DNA of 64,000 bases from Avena insularis (GCA_023614405.1 CM042684.1:465381650-465445649), one strand, 5' to 3'; shown: positions 22,604 to 35,230, numbered from the stretch's first letter. A program made the numbers and translations. Notes: generated from the sequence alone by a model not told the origin.

Positions 22604-25513
22604 GAATTAATGAAAAGCTGGAAAACGTGAGAAGAGGTCTGAAGAATTGGGCTAGAAATTTGCCTTGCCTCAAACAACTAATTTACAAAGTAAGTGAAAC
22701 AGTTGGATTCCTGGATGTCATAGAAAAATTAAGGCCTTTGACTATTTTGGAATGGAATCTTAGAGATATTCTGAAGACACATATTATCACACTTCTTCAG
22801 AATCAAAAGGCCTATTGAAAGCAGAGGTGTAAAATCAGATGGGTAAAGCTTCGTGATGAGAATACCAAGTTCTTCCACACAAGAGCAACTATAAATTATA
22901 GATATAATTTCATTGTTGCACTAAATAATAATGATAATACAAAAATTTCTGATCATGATGGAAATGCTGCCATCTTATGGAAAGCTTTCAAGGAAAGGAT
23001 GGGATCATCCAATAATCCAACCATGCATTTTGATTTGGATAATATCTATAGAGAGAAGCTGAGTAATGAGAACAATATGGAATTAGAGGCACATTTCACT
23101 GAAAAGGAAATTGAAGATGTGGTCTTTGCACTCCCCAATGATAAATCTCCAGGTCCAGATGACTTTAACAATGAATTCATTAAGAATTGTTGGAGTATCA
23201 TCAAGTATGATGTATGATCTCTCATTCAGGATTTCTGTGAAGGGAAAGTAAACTTGGAAAGCATCAATACATCTTATATCTCTTTGATCCCAAAGACAGA
23301 TTACCCAATTACACCTGCTGATTTTAGGCCTATCTCTTTACTAAACAACGTTCTAAAGATCATCACAAAGCTTTTAGCAAATAGACTACACAAAATTATC
23401 TTGAAGCTGGTTCATAAGAACCAATATGGATTTCTAAAGAAGAGATCGATTCAGGTCTACCTTGGCTGGGCTTTTGAATATCTTTTTCAATGTCACAAAT
23501 CTAAAGAGGAAATTCTTATTCTTAAACTGGATTTTGAGAAGGCTTTTGACAAGATTGAGCACAACACCATTGTGGAAATATTAAAAGCAAAAGGCTTTGG
23601 GTGAAAGATGGTTGCTTTGGATTGAAGTCTTATTTGGTTCAGGAAGTTCTACAGTCATGTTAAATGGTGTTCTAGGGAAGAAATTTTATTGTAAAAGAGG
23701 AGTGAGATAAGGGGATCCTCTTTCCCCTTTAATATTTTTCCTTGGTGCTGACCTTCTTCAATCAGTTTTAAATAAGGCAATGATTAGTGGATACATTGCA
23801 CCTCCAATCAGCTCTTACTGCCCAGACTTCCCTGTAATTCGGTATGTAGATGACACTCTGGTGGTAATGAAAGCAAATGCACAACACTTAATCTGCTTAA
23901 AATCCTTGCTGGACACTTTTACTGTTTCAACTAGATTGAAAGTAAATTATCACAAATCTAGCATGATCCCAATTAATATGACAGAGGAGAGATTGGCACA
24001 TTTTGCAAATACAATTAGCTATCAAAAAGGAAGTTTATCTTTCACTTATTTGGGCCTACCTTTAAGCATCATAAAACCTTCCTTGGAATTTTATTTACCT
24101 ATAGTTCAAAGAGTGCAGCAAAGGTTAGGGGGCATTGCAGATTTCCTAAACTATGGAGGCAAGCTACAATTAGTAAAATTTGTGTTAACTTCATTACCAA
24201 TCTTCTTTATGAGATTCTTTGATGTTCCAGTAACTATAAAAGAACAAGTGATCAAATATATGAGGCATTGTTTATGGAGAAAGAAAAATAATGAGGTTCA
24301 AGCAAAAGGTAATGCGTTGGTTGCCTCGGACAAAATTTGTAGGCCAGAGCAGCAAGTTGGTTTGGGAGTTCTTAATATGGAGGTTCAAAACAAAGTTTTG
24401 CTTTTAAAAAATCTTGACAAGTTCTATAACAAGCAAGATACTCCATGGATACAACTAATATGGCAAACATACTATAATAATGGATCTCTACCAGGAAAAA
24501 TCATGGAAGGATCATTTTGATGGAAATCTCATTTAAAACTGATTGAACTATATAAAGGAATGGCTAGATTCAAAGTAAAGAAAGGAACATCAGCCCTTTT
24601 CTGGACAGATCTATGGCAAGAAAACTTTCTACATTAGAAATGTCCACATTTGGTTACATTTGCCAAAACAACATATCAGACTGTTAAGGACATAGTAAAC
24701 ACTGAATACCTGGAAGATCTTTTTCATCTACCAATTTCATAGCAGGCCTATTCAGAATTCCGGAAGCTAGAAGATCTATGCCAACAAACAAGCTTTACTT
24801 TAGAACATGGAGAAAAGTATGAATGGACATACATCTAGGGGAGCAATATTTTATCTAATATAAAAGAATATTCCACATTGATGGGAACCCAAGATCCTCC
24901 ACCTCACTTATCATGGTGCTAGCAGTCCTCCTATCAGGAAAAACACAAATTCTTCTTCTGGTTATTACTATTAGATAGATTAAATACAAGAGAGTGGCTA
25001 AAAAGGAAGAACTTTCAACTACCAAACTACAACTATGCAACCATACTATGTGATCAGGAAGAAACTATCAATCACCTATTCTGGACATGCCCCCTGGTTG
25101 TACAATGCTGGGACTTTATTTGTCCACACAGATCAATAAATCTTCCTTACATCGAAATGACTACAGACATCAAGGGAAAGCTTGGCCTATCCTTTTCAAT
25201 GGAATTGATCATCCTAGCAACTTAGGGAATATGGATTGTCAGAAATAATAAAAATTTCAACAATAAAAGGACTTCTTTTCAGAGCTGGAAATGGATTTAT
25301 CAGCAAGAACTTAAGATGATCAATCACAGAATAAAAAAACATGCTGAAACATTCAAGGAATGGTTACAATCACAGACATAGATTCAATGTTTTACTTTTG
25401 ATCTAGCTGATCTTTTCATTTTTTATACTCTTGTAAATACTCCTGTACATATCAACTACAAAAATATATAAAAATTGCAGTGGGAGGTTTTCCCACTGTT
25501 TCTCCTCAAAAAA
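22604..25513 (+). mobile_element. 5'-truncated LINE (L1-like) retrotransposon
   Basis: Plus-strand non-LTR reverse transcriptase sequence begins within the region before RT, and no endonuclease or ORF1 is present, so it is 5' truncated. It ends with a short A run (25508-25513) after TCTCCTC. Gypsy gag is continuous across the insertion: the residues before the break (KLFDKTLC) and after it (TITATNTWFKEW) join on the minus strand. The target duplication is at most AAAAA and cannot be told apart from the poly(A). Confidence 0.85.
22626..25380 (+). pseudogene. LINE reverse transcriptase with zf-RVT tail, broken
   Basis: RT motifs in order: DKSPGPDDFNNEFIKNCW (about 23145), LIPKTD...DFRPISLLN (23285-23345), [11 protein letters not shown] (23420), [16 protein letters not shown] (23520-23570). 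After a frame break come GDPLSPLIFF (about 23712-23745), VIRYVDDTLVV (23838-23870) and FTYLGLPLSI (24040-24070). The zinc-finger zf-RVT domain (INHLFWTCPLVVQCW) follows at about 25068-25115. Stops or shifts occur near 22818, 23215, 23604, 23709 and 24520. It is not functional as it stands. Confidence 0.88.
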
Positions 25514-25866
25514 CAAAGAGTTTTATCAAATAATTTATATTTAACTTCATTATTAGTAAAATTATTAAACTTGAAAGTCTCACAAATTTCTCTAAACAAG
25601 TCCACATGAGAGTATGGGTCTTCTGTACCATCACCTGTAAATATTTTTGAATGTAATTCAACTAGCATGGGTTGAATCTCGTATCCCTCGGGATTTTAGT
25701 ATCAGCTCACTCTCATGAAAGCATTCATGGGTGACCTAGAATTCTTAATCGTTTCAATATGAATATAATATTTGTATCCTTCCATGGTGGTTTCCTCAAA
25801 CTTGTAGACAATGTTAGCACAACAATAGTAATTTTAATACCAAAAAATAAAGACCAAAAGCGTTGA
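25514..25866 (-). pseudogene. Gypsy gag N-terminal part
   Basis: Minus-strand codons MLVELHSKIFTGDGTEDPYS, VDLFREICETF and EVKYKLFDKTLC form the N-terminal gag helix region, then the LINE interrupts it. The sequence up to the PBS is leader and gag start with no other frame. Confidence 0.7.
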
Positions 25867-25886
25867 GCTCCCCAGCAACGGTGCTA
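25867..25886 (-). other. Primer binding site of the second Gypsy
   Basis: Minus-strand TAGCACCGTTGCTGGGGAGC, ten bases from the LTR end. It is a degenerate match to the PBS at 2872-2890. Confidence 0.6.
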
Positions 25887-25896
25887 GAAAATAGAT

Positions 25897-27244
25897 TGAT
25901 GTTTGCAAGTGCACAGATCATTTGTAACTAGTTTCGAAATAAGAGTATCTAACCACGAAGAGCTACTAGTAATGATCTTAAGTATCCTTTGCTACTAGTA
26001 ACCAAAGAGTGTCATAGGTTACCTTTAATTTCTAGAACTGGTGTGGGTATGAAAATGCTTGAGAGTGGTTGTGTAAACAAAGCAATATTAAACTAATTAA
26101 ATATAACAAGAATTCGTGATGTAAAGTGATCGAAACTGTAAGAGGGCTAAAGCGCTTCTCGGGAATTATTGAATCTGCCACGAGCAAATGTATTAATTAT
26201 GATTAGAATAATATATGTTTTTCTTCACGAGTATGTATGCGAGGAGCTCCAAATTATATGATCAAATACAAGCCATCTTCTATTTTATCCCTCATAACCA
26301 CAGCAGTAATATTAGGCAAACCACCCGCAATTCTCTACTATTAAGGGTTAGCCTCATGATTACGGATCCATATCTGTGAGTCCCCTCTTATCCCCCTCAA
26401 ACACGTGATTACTGATCTGGCCCAATATATCACTTAGAACCATAACATCACCACATGTCCAAGAGTAATTTCCTCTCAAGTCCCTTAGGCAAATGTTACG
26501 TGGTGCATTTCACATAACATCAATAAAGAGAGAGATTGAATACATACATCATAAATATAAGTCATAGATCATCTTTATTTCAAGACATAATGTTTACTAG
26601 GGTTTCTCTATCTCCCCAATAACAAGGTAAACTACTCACACATGGGGGCAAACAACATCATCATAATAGTATGGATGGAATTCGAATGGGATCGGTAAAT
26701 ACTCATGAAAATCCACAATAAAGTATATGAAATACAACAAGATGAATATAATGGAGACGGGGAAACTGTTGGTGATGGTGGAGTTGCAGCGGTTGATGGA
26801 GATGGTGATGAAGACGATGTCCAAGCCTTCAAGGATCTTCGTAATGGTGAGGATTGATTGCCTGGTGCGAGTTCCTCCTCTAGATTCCCTCCGGAAGTGA
26901 GGTTTCTACGAATTATGGTGTCTCTTTATGTTGGATCCTAGATCCGTTTGCACGTGATGGAAGTATTTGAAGAGGTGACTCCGATGCCACACCGTATGGG
27001 TGGGCTCTGCCCGTACGAGTGATCGTTAGATCCTCTAGTCGTGGAAATGCAGGGGGTTTGCTCCCCTTCTCCCCAAGTGCGTGTATATCTATTTACGGGG
27101 CTTTTATGGCTTTCAAATAGCATATTTTTATCCATAGTTGACTTTCCATATTGATTTATTCATCCACACCTTTAATTCTTGGATCCTGGTGAAACAAGCA
27201 TAAAAGGGGCACGCGTGCGCTATAAAATAGCAAAAATCCTATCA
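25897..27244 (-). repeat. 5' LTR of the second Gypsy
   Basis: On the minus strand it starts TGATAGGATTTTTGCT at 27244 and ends ACATCA at 25897, about 1.35 kb. It is related to the lone LTR at 30091-31487: both end GCACTTGCA(A/G)ACATCA on the minus strand and share an ACTCACACATG ... AATCCACAATAA segment. The outer boundary is inferred from that comparison. Confidence 0.6.
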
Positions 27245-29430
27245 CTACTCATGCGTTTGTGGCTGTAAATAGTGCATAAGACAATCTATTTAATGAACTT
27301 GCTGAGTATGCTTGCACTCACATGTACTTTCTTAACCCTCGATAGACTCTCAGTACCAAGAAGAGACGACCATCTATGCAACCTGGCAGGAGGAGATCTT
27401 CTATAAGGGACCAGATTATCCAAAGGCGTAGAGGGTGTATATTACATCATCACTTACAGAACCGAGAAGGAGTCTGAGTAGTAGGCTAGAGTAGTGTAGT
27501 TGAGCTGAGCAACCCAGAACTCTACTAAATAAGCTATTGAGCTCGTGTGATGTCAAGTTTGCTACTTTCCTTTGTTTTTAAGTTGTCTAACATTAGTTTG
27601 GAGTCATCGAGATATCCTAAGTGGACCGAAGAGGATCTTGAAGCCGTTGTACATTTTTAGTTTGTACTAGTAAGTTTAGAATATTTGGAATCACAATGTT
27701 TCTATGGTAGCACTCTGAGATATGCGATATTTAATTATTTACGGAACGGTACTCTATGAGTGTTATATCAACAACTTGCTTACTACAACATGTAGTTATG
27801 CTAGATCTCCTCAATTTATATCTCCTGGCACATGCTTAGGCAATTTTCTTAGAAGGTACTCCTCTCACCTATGGCTCGTGGACTTCTTGAGGGGACATTT
27901 GTCCGCTCATCCCTGAGTTGCCAAAACATTTTCTTGCTTCTCCGCTTCTACGTTTAGGTGACAATCTACTTCCTATAGTTGCATTTCTATGCAAGTCTAC
28001 TAATCATTTGATTTGTATTTGTTTTTTAGCTTCAATGTGTTTATATAGTCTCATATTGATGATATTTATGTGCAGTATTCCCTTGAAAAGTGAAGAATTA
28101 CACTTCACTTGATGAAATGAATAACTGCACCTCTCTTGAGCAAATCAAAAATTGCACTTCAAGGAGTCATTTGCAAGGGGTTCAAGTTGAAACCATAAAA
28201 GACGGTGGTAGTGGTATTATACTTTTTGGAGCCTCTCACGAAGACGCAACCAAGAAAACTAAATTATCTATTTTGTGTATGTATCTCATTTGTATAGTTA
28301 GCACAGCCACGTCGAACTGCTGAATATGGTGTATGAACAGTGCAAATAAATATAACATATATCCTAATATTATGTGTTGCTGCTATAACTGGACATAGAT
28401 CAACATGTATCATGGTTATATAGTTAAAACATGTGCAATATTAGCAACCAACATACATTTGAATTAAACCATGTGTGAGAGGATCTTGAGCCATGTTATT
28501 ACAATGAAATAACAAATATTGTTTATGATCTTTTAAAACACACATGCAAAACTGAATATCGAGCTCGAACCGTGTGTGAGAGGATCTCGAGCCATGTTAT
28601 TACAATGAATTAAACCGTGTGTGAGAGGATCTTGAGCCATATTTTTAAAATACATGCTTCCCTGTATCTCGAGCTCGATTTAAAGTTTTTGATTTTGAAG
28701 TTTAACTATTCTCATGCCCAGTCCGCTGTTCAAACCACACCTAATATTTGCATGAATGCTCCTTGTTGTTGTCGGTCGATGTTGCGAGGCAAGCCCACTT
28801 GCGAAAGTGGACAGAGGCGGTGTAGTTGCCAACTCTGTGTGTAGGACCACGTTTCACTCGGAACTGGGAGGGTCCGATGACCCTACCTTCATTATCATGT
28901 CGTAAATTGAGTTATCATCTCATATAGTCTTGTTTAGAGGAGGTTTGTTTCCAGGGTTTACCCGCAATGTCATGTTACTAAGTGTGCTTAGCCAACGAGT
29001 GGTCTACGTGGCTATGCTGCGGCGGTCACTGGGATGTTACAGTGTGCTATGACTTGGAGGCGGTGAGATCATGTCGGGGAAAGAGTCTAGCCCGCTGCAA
29101 CCACGGCTAGCCAACAACGGCGATGTTCCCTTTGTGTTGTTTCATTCTTGAACGCCATGTTGGATCCACCCATCCTCCTTGGTACTCTGGGTGTAAACTC
29201 TAGATCCATTTCGGATCGGGTGGCAACGGTGCTTCGACGTCTTGTGCTGTCTAAAGCTTTGTATTGGCCGTCCATGGTCCCTCTACTCTTCCGGTGGTGA
29301 TGATAATGTTCTACAGAAGTCAGGCCACCGCTAGGGATAGAGTGGTCTCGCCAATGACGGGGATTGACGGTGGAACTATAACTCTATGCGGGTCTAGTTG
29401 AGTTTACGCCTCTTGCTAGTGATCCGGCTT
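27245..29430. other. Unassigned sequence with short repeats
   Basis: No credible gene. A unit of CCGTGTGTGAGAGGATCTYG, then AGCCATGTTATTACAATGAA, recurs at about 28469-28513, 28570-28612 and 28613-28640. At 28090-28160, short repeats of AATTGCACTTC occur. The 28700-29430 part is more GC-rich but without a recognisable frame. It is the target into which the MULE inserted. Confidence 0.35.
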
Positions 29431-29686
29431 CTTTGAGCACGAGTTGTTAGATAAAACTACCACAATCTACCACTTTACGTTTTTACTGCAAAAATCTACC
29501 AAATTTCGAGTGGTTTATCTCAAATAGCACTAAACTCGGTTTGAACGCGAGTTGACATAGTTTCTGAGATGGTTGGCCGACCTGCAGTGATCACGTGGCG
29601 CTGGGACGGCATCTGCGGAACCCCACTTTTGTGCGTGAATTTTGAAAAACCACCACTTTTTTCTTAATATTCGGAAAACTACCACT

Positions 29687-31672
29687 CACTACTAGGAAAA
29701 GGCTTATCAGTGGCGCACGTATTTTACATATCTGTGGCGCATATCAGATGCGCCACTGTTACCTCGTCACTAATATTTTTTTTGTGGCGCATATTGGCCA
29801 GTGCATATGCGCCACAGATTTTTTTTCAAATTTCAAAAAAAAGGTGGGCCAGATGTCAACTTTCTGTGGCGCATATTGCAATATGCGCCACAATTTTTTT
29901 TCAAATTTCAAGAAAAAGCGGCCAGATCTGGCCAAAGGTGGGGGGTCGCCGGAGGAGTGGTTCATCAGAGGTGATGGCCAGAGGAGAAGGAGGCCGTCAG
30001 AGGTGGTCAGAGTAGTAGTAGGAGGATGTCGCCGGAGGTGGAGGAAGGTCTCGTTGGAGATGGTCGAAGGAGGCCGCCGGAGGTGGTGGTTGATGTCTGC
30101 AAGTGCATAGATCGTTTGTAGCTAGTTTCAAAGTTCAGATATCGATCCCATAGGGAGCCCAAAGGTAAGTGTTTATTGGTGAAGTCTCTGTCACACCCGA
30201 AGTTGTCACAGGTCTTCGAGTGAATTGACTGCAAGTGTTGAAATAAGAATGGGGCTTTGATTGAATGCAATATATTTAAATAGAACTAAAATGTAAACTT
30301 TAGAAATAAAATGCATAAAAGTAAAGAACGACTTTGTTTGTTTGTTGTTTTCTGCAGATGGCGAAAGAAGACGCGGGGAGATTCAGTTCATGGTGATAGT
30401 GAATGTGCCAGGTGGACGAGTGTGAATGTAACAATTATAATCTTATAGATATATGTGTAGCCGAGTAACCCATAATTAGCCGGAACTCCTCTTAGTAGAT
30501 TTCATCCCAACTTCAATAATCCTACTAGCCTGATACCAAAACCATGGTCAGACACTAGACGATTAAGACCCTTTAGGTCGCTTAGCGATTAAGCTCCTTG
30601 GATCAGACTAATGCAATAAGCACAATGGTTACTCATTATCCTCGAGTCAACTAGCTTTTCATTGATATCCCTGTGTCACCGAGGGGTCGCCGGTCCACTA
30701 GCAAACAAGATCTTATCTATGTAGAACAAGGTATCATATTGTCTGGACCCTTAATTGGACAACAAGCATTAAATATCTCACCGATAGTCAAACAGACATA
30801 ATATAGTAATTAGAATCAATCACAATACTAATGGAAAATATATGAAGGCACATCACATCTCACCAATCCCTTACATCTTCCATGCCTACGGGATATACTC
30901 ACACATGAGAGAAGAATGGATCATCAATATAATCAAATAAAGGGAATTCGTCTTGGTATTACCGTGGAAATCCACAATAAGAATAGAAAAATATCCACCA
31001 CAATTCAAGATTGGAAGAAACAATCTCAAATCCTAGTCTTGCAAGGTGGAGATCCCTCTCTCTCTCAAGTACAAGTAGTGGCTATTGAGGTGTATTGGCT
31101 AGGAGATCGAAGATCATGGAGCGAGATGAAGAACGTCTTCTACGTCTTCTCTGAATCCCTTCTTTCTCCCTTCTGGATGGTGTGGCGGCTGCTGCGTTGT
31201 GTTTTCGTCTCCCGTCCCTTCACGAAAGTTATCCCTTTTGACAAGACAGAGGCGGCGGTAGCTATACGGCAGGAACTATATGGCCATTTCCGTCGTATAG
31301 TTGGTCGTTAAACCGTCTGTGAGCTCCCCTCGCGTGCTTCCGAAGTGGGACTTGCTTGTTTTCTCCAGAATATTGTATTTCTCTAGTTAAATCCTTCTAT
31401 TGACGTTTAGAACCTGAAACACACATTAAAATTCAAGTTTTCTTCGCTACCAAAATATTAGCGTTAGGTAAAGCCAGAAAACTATCAAATCCGGGAGAAA
31501 ACCATCAATAAATCAAAAATATGCGCCACGGAAATCTATATTTTTGTGGCGCATATGGATTCCATGCGCCACTGAATTATCAAAATTTAGTGGCGTTTTT
31601 TTCTACATGCGCCATGGTTCTGTATATGCGCCACAGAATAACTTGTCTATCTTTAGCTGTTTTCCTACTGTG
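29687..31672. mobile_element. Non-autonomous CACTA (En/Spm) element inside the MULE
   Basis: Left end CACTACTAGGAAAAGGC; right end, reverse complemented, CACAGTAGGAAAACAGC, an inverted repeat with a small deletion next to the CACTA. The 3-bp duplication ACT is at 29684-29686 and 31673-31675. At least a dozen copies of TGGCGCATAT or ATATGCGCCAC in both orientations occupy the subterminal zones (29705-29895 and 31518-31640), as is usual for CACTA elements. No transposase is present. A Gypsy-type LTR occupies most of the middle. Confidence 0.88.
30091..31487 (-). mobile_element. Lone Gypsy-type LTR inside the CACTA element
   Basis: It starts TGATGTCTGCAAGTGCA at 30091 (minus-strand LTR end) and is related to the LTR at 25897-27244. 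The upper end is either ...ACTATCA at 31487 or ...ACCATCA at 31507. No PBS, PPT or second LTR is seen, so it is a solo LTR or fragment. A 5-bp target repeat was not found at either candidate end. Confidence 0.6.
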
Positions 31673-33079
31673 ACTTTTCAAAAAAAACTTCTGTTTATTT
31701 GCGAGCGTCCATAACTTTTGAATACAAATTCAAATGAAAACTAAATTTAATACAAAAAGTGCTTAGAAATGTTAAATATTTTTAATATAAACGTGGTTCA
31801 CTATTTTAGATAATTAAAATATGCGAATAATAAAAATTCCTTCTGTAACGCGAACTTTAAAAATTCATAACTTTAATTGAACTCCAAATAATAAATAATA
31901 TGTCCAGATTTATTAGAAAAATTCAAGGAATCCATTTCTAGCATACATCGTACGTGTATCACATATGTTTTGATATGTTTATTATGCAACTCTAACGGTG
32001 ACAGTCCACGTACATTGTTGTTGGTGTCACGTTGCTCAATGCGTTTGCGGTGAAGGACGTCGGCGCCCTTAAATGAGAAGCACGTGCAGCTCGCCTACTA
32101 GGAGGTGAGTGTGATCGATCGACTATCTCTTTTTGTTTACGTCGCAAGCAGTTCATGCATATATTAATTGGTCGTCGACTCGTAGCACTTGGCCCGACAC
32201 ACGTGTTCTAGCTGCTATCTTTTTTATCTTTCTCTTTTTTCTATTTTTTCTGAACACATTTTTTCTATCTTAAAAAAAAGAAATGCACGTACGTGTACAT
32301 GCACACATGTGCGGAGACAAGACAAAATCTAGCGATCGACCTAGCAAGGCTCCGTTCCTTCATTTTGATTCATCGCGCATGTATACATGAAAAAAACATC
32401 TACAATATATTAACATGCAAGAGTAAATAAAATAGCACACATTTATTATTAGGTTTGCATCCATAATCAAAATATCCGAGAGGAACATAAGTTATTCATG
32501 CATGCTGGATGTCAGAAAGGGATTTCTTAGATTTTTTTTGATAAATTTAGAAATACTATTTATATTATTTGGAGTTATATAATTAAAGTTATGAATTTTA
32601 AAGTTTTTATTACTAATAGAAGCAATTATAATTATTTGCATATTTTAATTATCCGAATTAGTGAACCAAGTTTGTATTCGAAATATTCAAATATTTTTAA
32701 GCACTTTTTGTATTAAAAGTTTTTCCATTTGAACTTATATTCAAAAGTTATGGACGTTCATAAATAAACCGAAGATTTTCTGAAAAATGTTAGTTTTTCG
32801 AATATTAAGCAGAAAAGTGATGGTTATTCAAAATTTACGCACAAAAGTGATGTCGTTTGTTAACGTCCGGTGTCAGCCGACGTCTCCCGTCGCCACGTCA
32901 GCTCTGCAGGTGGGCCAGCCATATTAGAAACTGTGTCAATTCGCGTTCAAACCGAGTTTAGTGCTATTTGAGAGAACCAACTCGAAATCCGATAGATTTT
33001 TACAGCGAAAACATAAAGTGGTAGATTTTCAGAGTTTTCTCAGATTGTGGTAGTTTTATGCAACGACTCCTTTGAGCAC

Positions 33080-35175
33080 CGGTGTTTATTTAGATTGTGA
33101 ACGTCAAAACTATATACACAGATTTGTCCGGTACTTTCAAAATATTGTAATTTTGTTGGTCATTATACATTTACTATTGGTGCTCGTCGTCTTCGCATCA
33201 TATATACTCGGCCACCAGTCTAATGCAAACATGCAAGCTTTTAACGACTATTACCACTTCTTCTGGTACACAGAGCAAAGAAAAACATTTTGGACATGCC
33301 TGAAATTAAAATATGAAAACTTTGATCACCAATATTGCTTTAACTATTTAGACCGAGAACTTGAGAGTCATATGCATGGGTTTGTCCTGAGAAATAATTG
33401 CAAAATATCATCATTTTGTTGGTCGTTATACATATACTAAAACAAAGTTACAAGCCAGCATCAATGCTGAAATTATCACTTTAGCATGAATTGGAGAGAG
33501 TATTACTTAGGATAGACTTACGTTAGCTATTGGTGTTTGTAGCCTTTGAATCATACAGTACTATACAAGCCGATCACTATATGCTCGTGCCTGCGTCACA
33601 GATCGCTCCGAACATTAGGCGCTTATTTAATTAGCAGATGGTTGCACACGATGAACGGCAATCATCATCTATTTTTCAGTAATGGGCTAAGAATGTTCCC
33701 AACTATCTACTATCTTGCTTTGACACAATTTGTGGAAAAAAGAGATATAGCTTTGCCGCCAAAAGTATATATGCTTAAGGAGTGTTGTCGCTTTGAATTT
33801 TCTGCTTCTGATAAAAACCACATGCCACTGGAAGCTTGACTACATGTATCATGTGCACAAAAGGCTGGTCAGTGGTGATGGAATTGGAATGAGAGGCCTG
33901 ACATGGAGGCATGGAGCCCAAGGCAAAAGATTCATCATCTTAGGTTCTCCCCTTCCTCCCCACTTTTAGGCAGATTCCAGCAAGCACTACACTACGGATT
34001 GGTTCTAATCCACGTTTTGGATAAAAGCAAAGAACAAGATTAGAGCAATCCACATCAAGGGCAACACCGTCTTCTCCCTCACGAATTAGACATCATTGCC
34101 TCTCCCTCGGGAAGTACACAGTGGCCGGGTTTTTAGTCGTGGCCTCTTTTGAACAAGCTTAACTTATGTTGTGAGGATGAACACCAAAGATAAGATGGAA
34201 TATACCAGGGTTTCCACGGACCTAACATTTGGAATTACTCCCTAAGACGATGGTGACATTGATTATACGTCGCATTTTTTCGGCTATTACAATAGAAGCA
34301 TGGCAGATTGAAGAATGTTCTTAGCATCAACAATATAGAATATCGATTTGGCTACTTCGGGCAGATGGTGGTGGCAACATATTTCTTTCTTTCTTTTGCG
34401 AATAAAAACTTGTCTTTTTCGTATGTGCTACTTGCAGTGTCATGTGGTTGTCTACTTCTCTTGGTTTACTTGACTACAGGTCCACATTCTCCTCGCAAGT
34501 CATCTAGCCACCACTTAGGCGTCCCCTATCATGTACCATGAAACTTCCAAAATACACTCTAGAATTGAAAAAACATAGTCTATTTTACATTGTTAGCGCT
34601 ACAAAATTTAATAAAATTTATATTTTAAATCTAGATGCAAAAATCTGTGGTTTGACTACTCACAAAAGAGAAAGGAAAAATGCACTAGTATCAACCGCAC
34701 CACCTAGAGAACTAGTACTCATGGAAGCAAGGTTAACTTATTTTGTAAGGTCATACATTTAGCTGACCCGACAAGATAATCCAATGCTGACTCAGCGGGT
34801 CCATTCTTAATGAATGGTAGTACACATAACGGTCCACACGTTAGCTGGTAAAATGACGAATCTTCAGCTTCAGGTAACCGTAGCAACGGCCGTCGCACGA
34901 ACACTACCCTTCAGTACACAGCGTCTAGAGGGTTTTTCTCACTGATCGCTGGTCCCTCGTCCGACGCACCGTGCGAACAAGGCCCACGGAGGCGGCCGTG
35001 CATGTACAGAGCGTGCCGGAGCGCGTGGGGCATCCTCGACATGGAAAGGACAAATTTACCCCTGATCTGGCCCCAAATTTACTTCCCCACACCTCGCGCC
35101 TACGTCACTCGAGCCATCATCGTCTTCCTCTCCTTTCTCGCCCACTCCTATCCTTCTCCCTCTTTTAAGTGCTCC
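33080..35175. other. Unassigned AT-rich sequence upstream of the kinase gene
   Basis: There is no supported gene. A diverged duplication is visible: ATTTAGATTGTGAACGTCAA ... TTTTGTTGGTCATTATACAT (33090-33170) and ATTTAGACCGAGAACTTGAG ... TTTTGTTGGTCGTTATACAT (33347-33436), an offset of about 260 bp. The last few hundred bases (34900-35175) become GC-rich and should contain the kinase promoter. I could not place a TATA box. Confidence 0.35.
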
Positions 35176-35230
35176 AACTACCCAGTAGTTCCCAGCTCAA
35201 AAAAAAAAAAAAACTACCCAGTAGTTCCCA
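35176..35230. repeat. 19-bp direct repeat flanking a short poly(A) insert
   Basis: AACTACCCAGTAGTTCCCA at 35176-35194 and again, identically, at 35212-35230, separated by GCTC followed by 13 A. This is the layout of a retroposition target duplication around an insert that is nearly all tail. It lies about 150-200 bp upstream of the kinase ATG, in its promoter or 5' leader. Confidence 0.8.

Larger units (their letters stand above)
17659..27244 (-). mobile_element. Decayed Gypsy element with nested insertions
   Basis: On the minus strand the order is LTR (25897-27244), PBS, gag, protease, RT, RNase H, which is the Gypsy order. The element is cut at 17659, so integrase and 3' LTR are missing. 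It is interrupted by about 2.5 kb (roughly 18660-21184) between protease and RT, and by a LINE (22604-25513) within gag. The coding parts contain many stops. Confidence 0.8.
29441..33069. mobile_element. Mutator-like element (MULE) with long terminal inverted repeats
   Basis: Left end GAGTTGTTAGATAAAACTACC; right end, reverse complemented, GAGTCGTTGCATAAAACTACC. The inverted repeats extend about 520-560 bp: left arm 29441-29686 plus 31676 to about 31945, right arm about 32505-33069. A perfect 10-bp direct repeat CTTTGAGCAC flanks it at 29431-29440 and 33070-33079, the size expected for Mutator-type insertion (9-11 bp). The core (about 31946-32504) has no transposase frame, so it is non-autonomous. 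Without the nested CACTA it is about 1.64 kb. Confidence 0.88.

Noticed and set aside
30916..31311. 131-codon plus frame inside the CACTA element
   Set aside because: It is antisense to the solo LTR and lacks any transposase or other motif.
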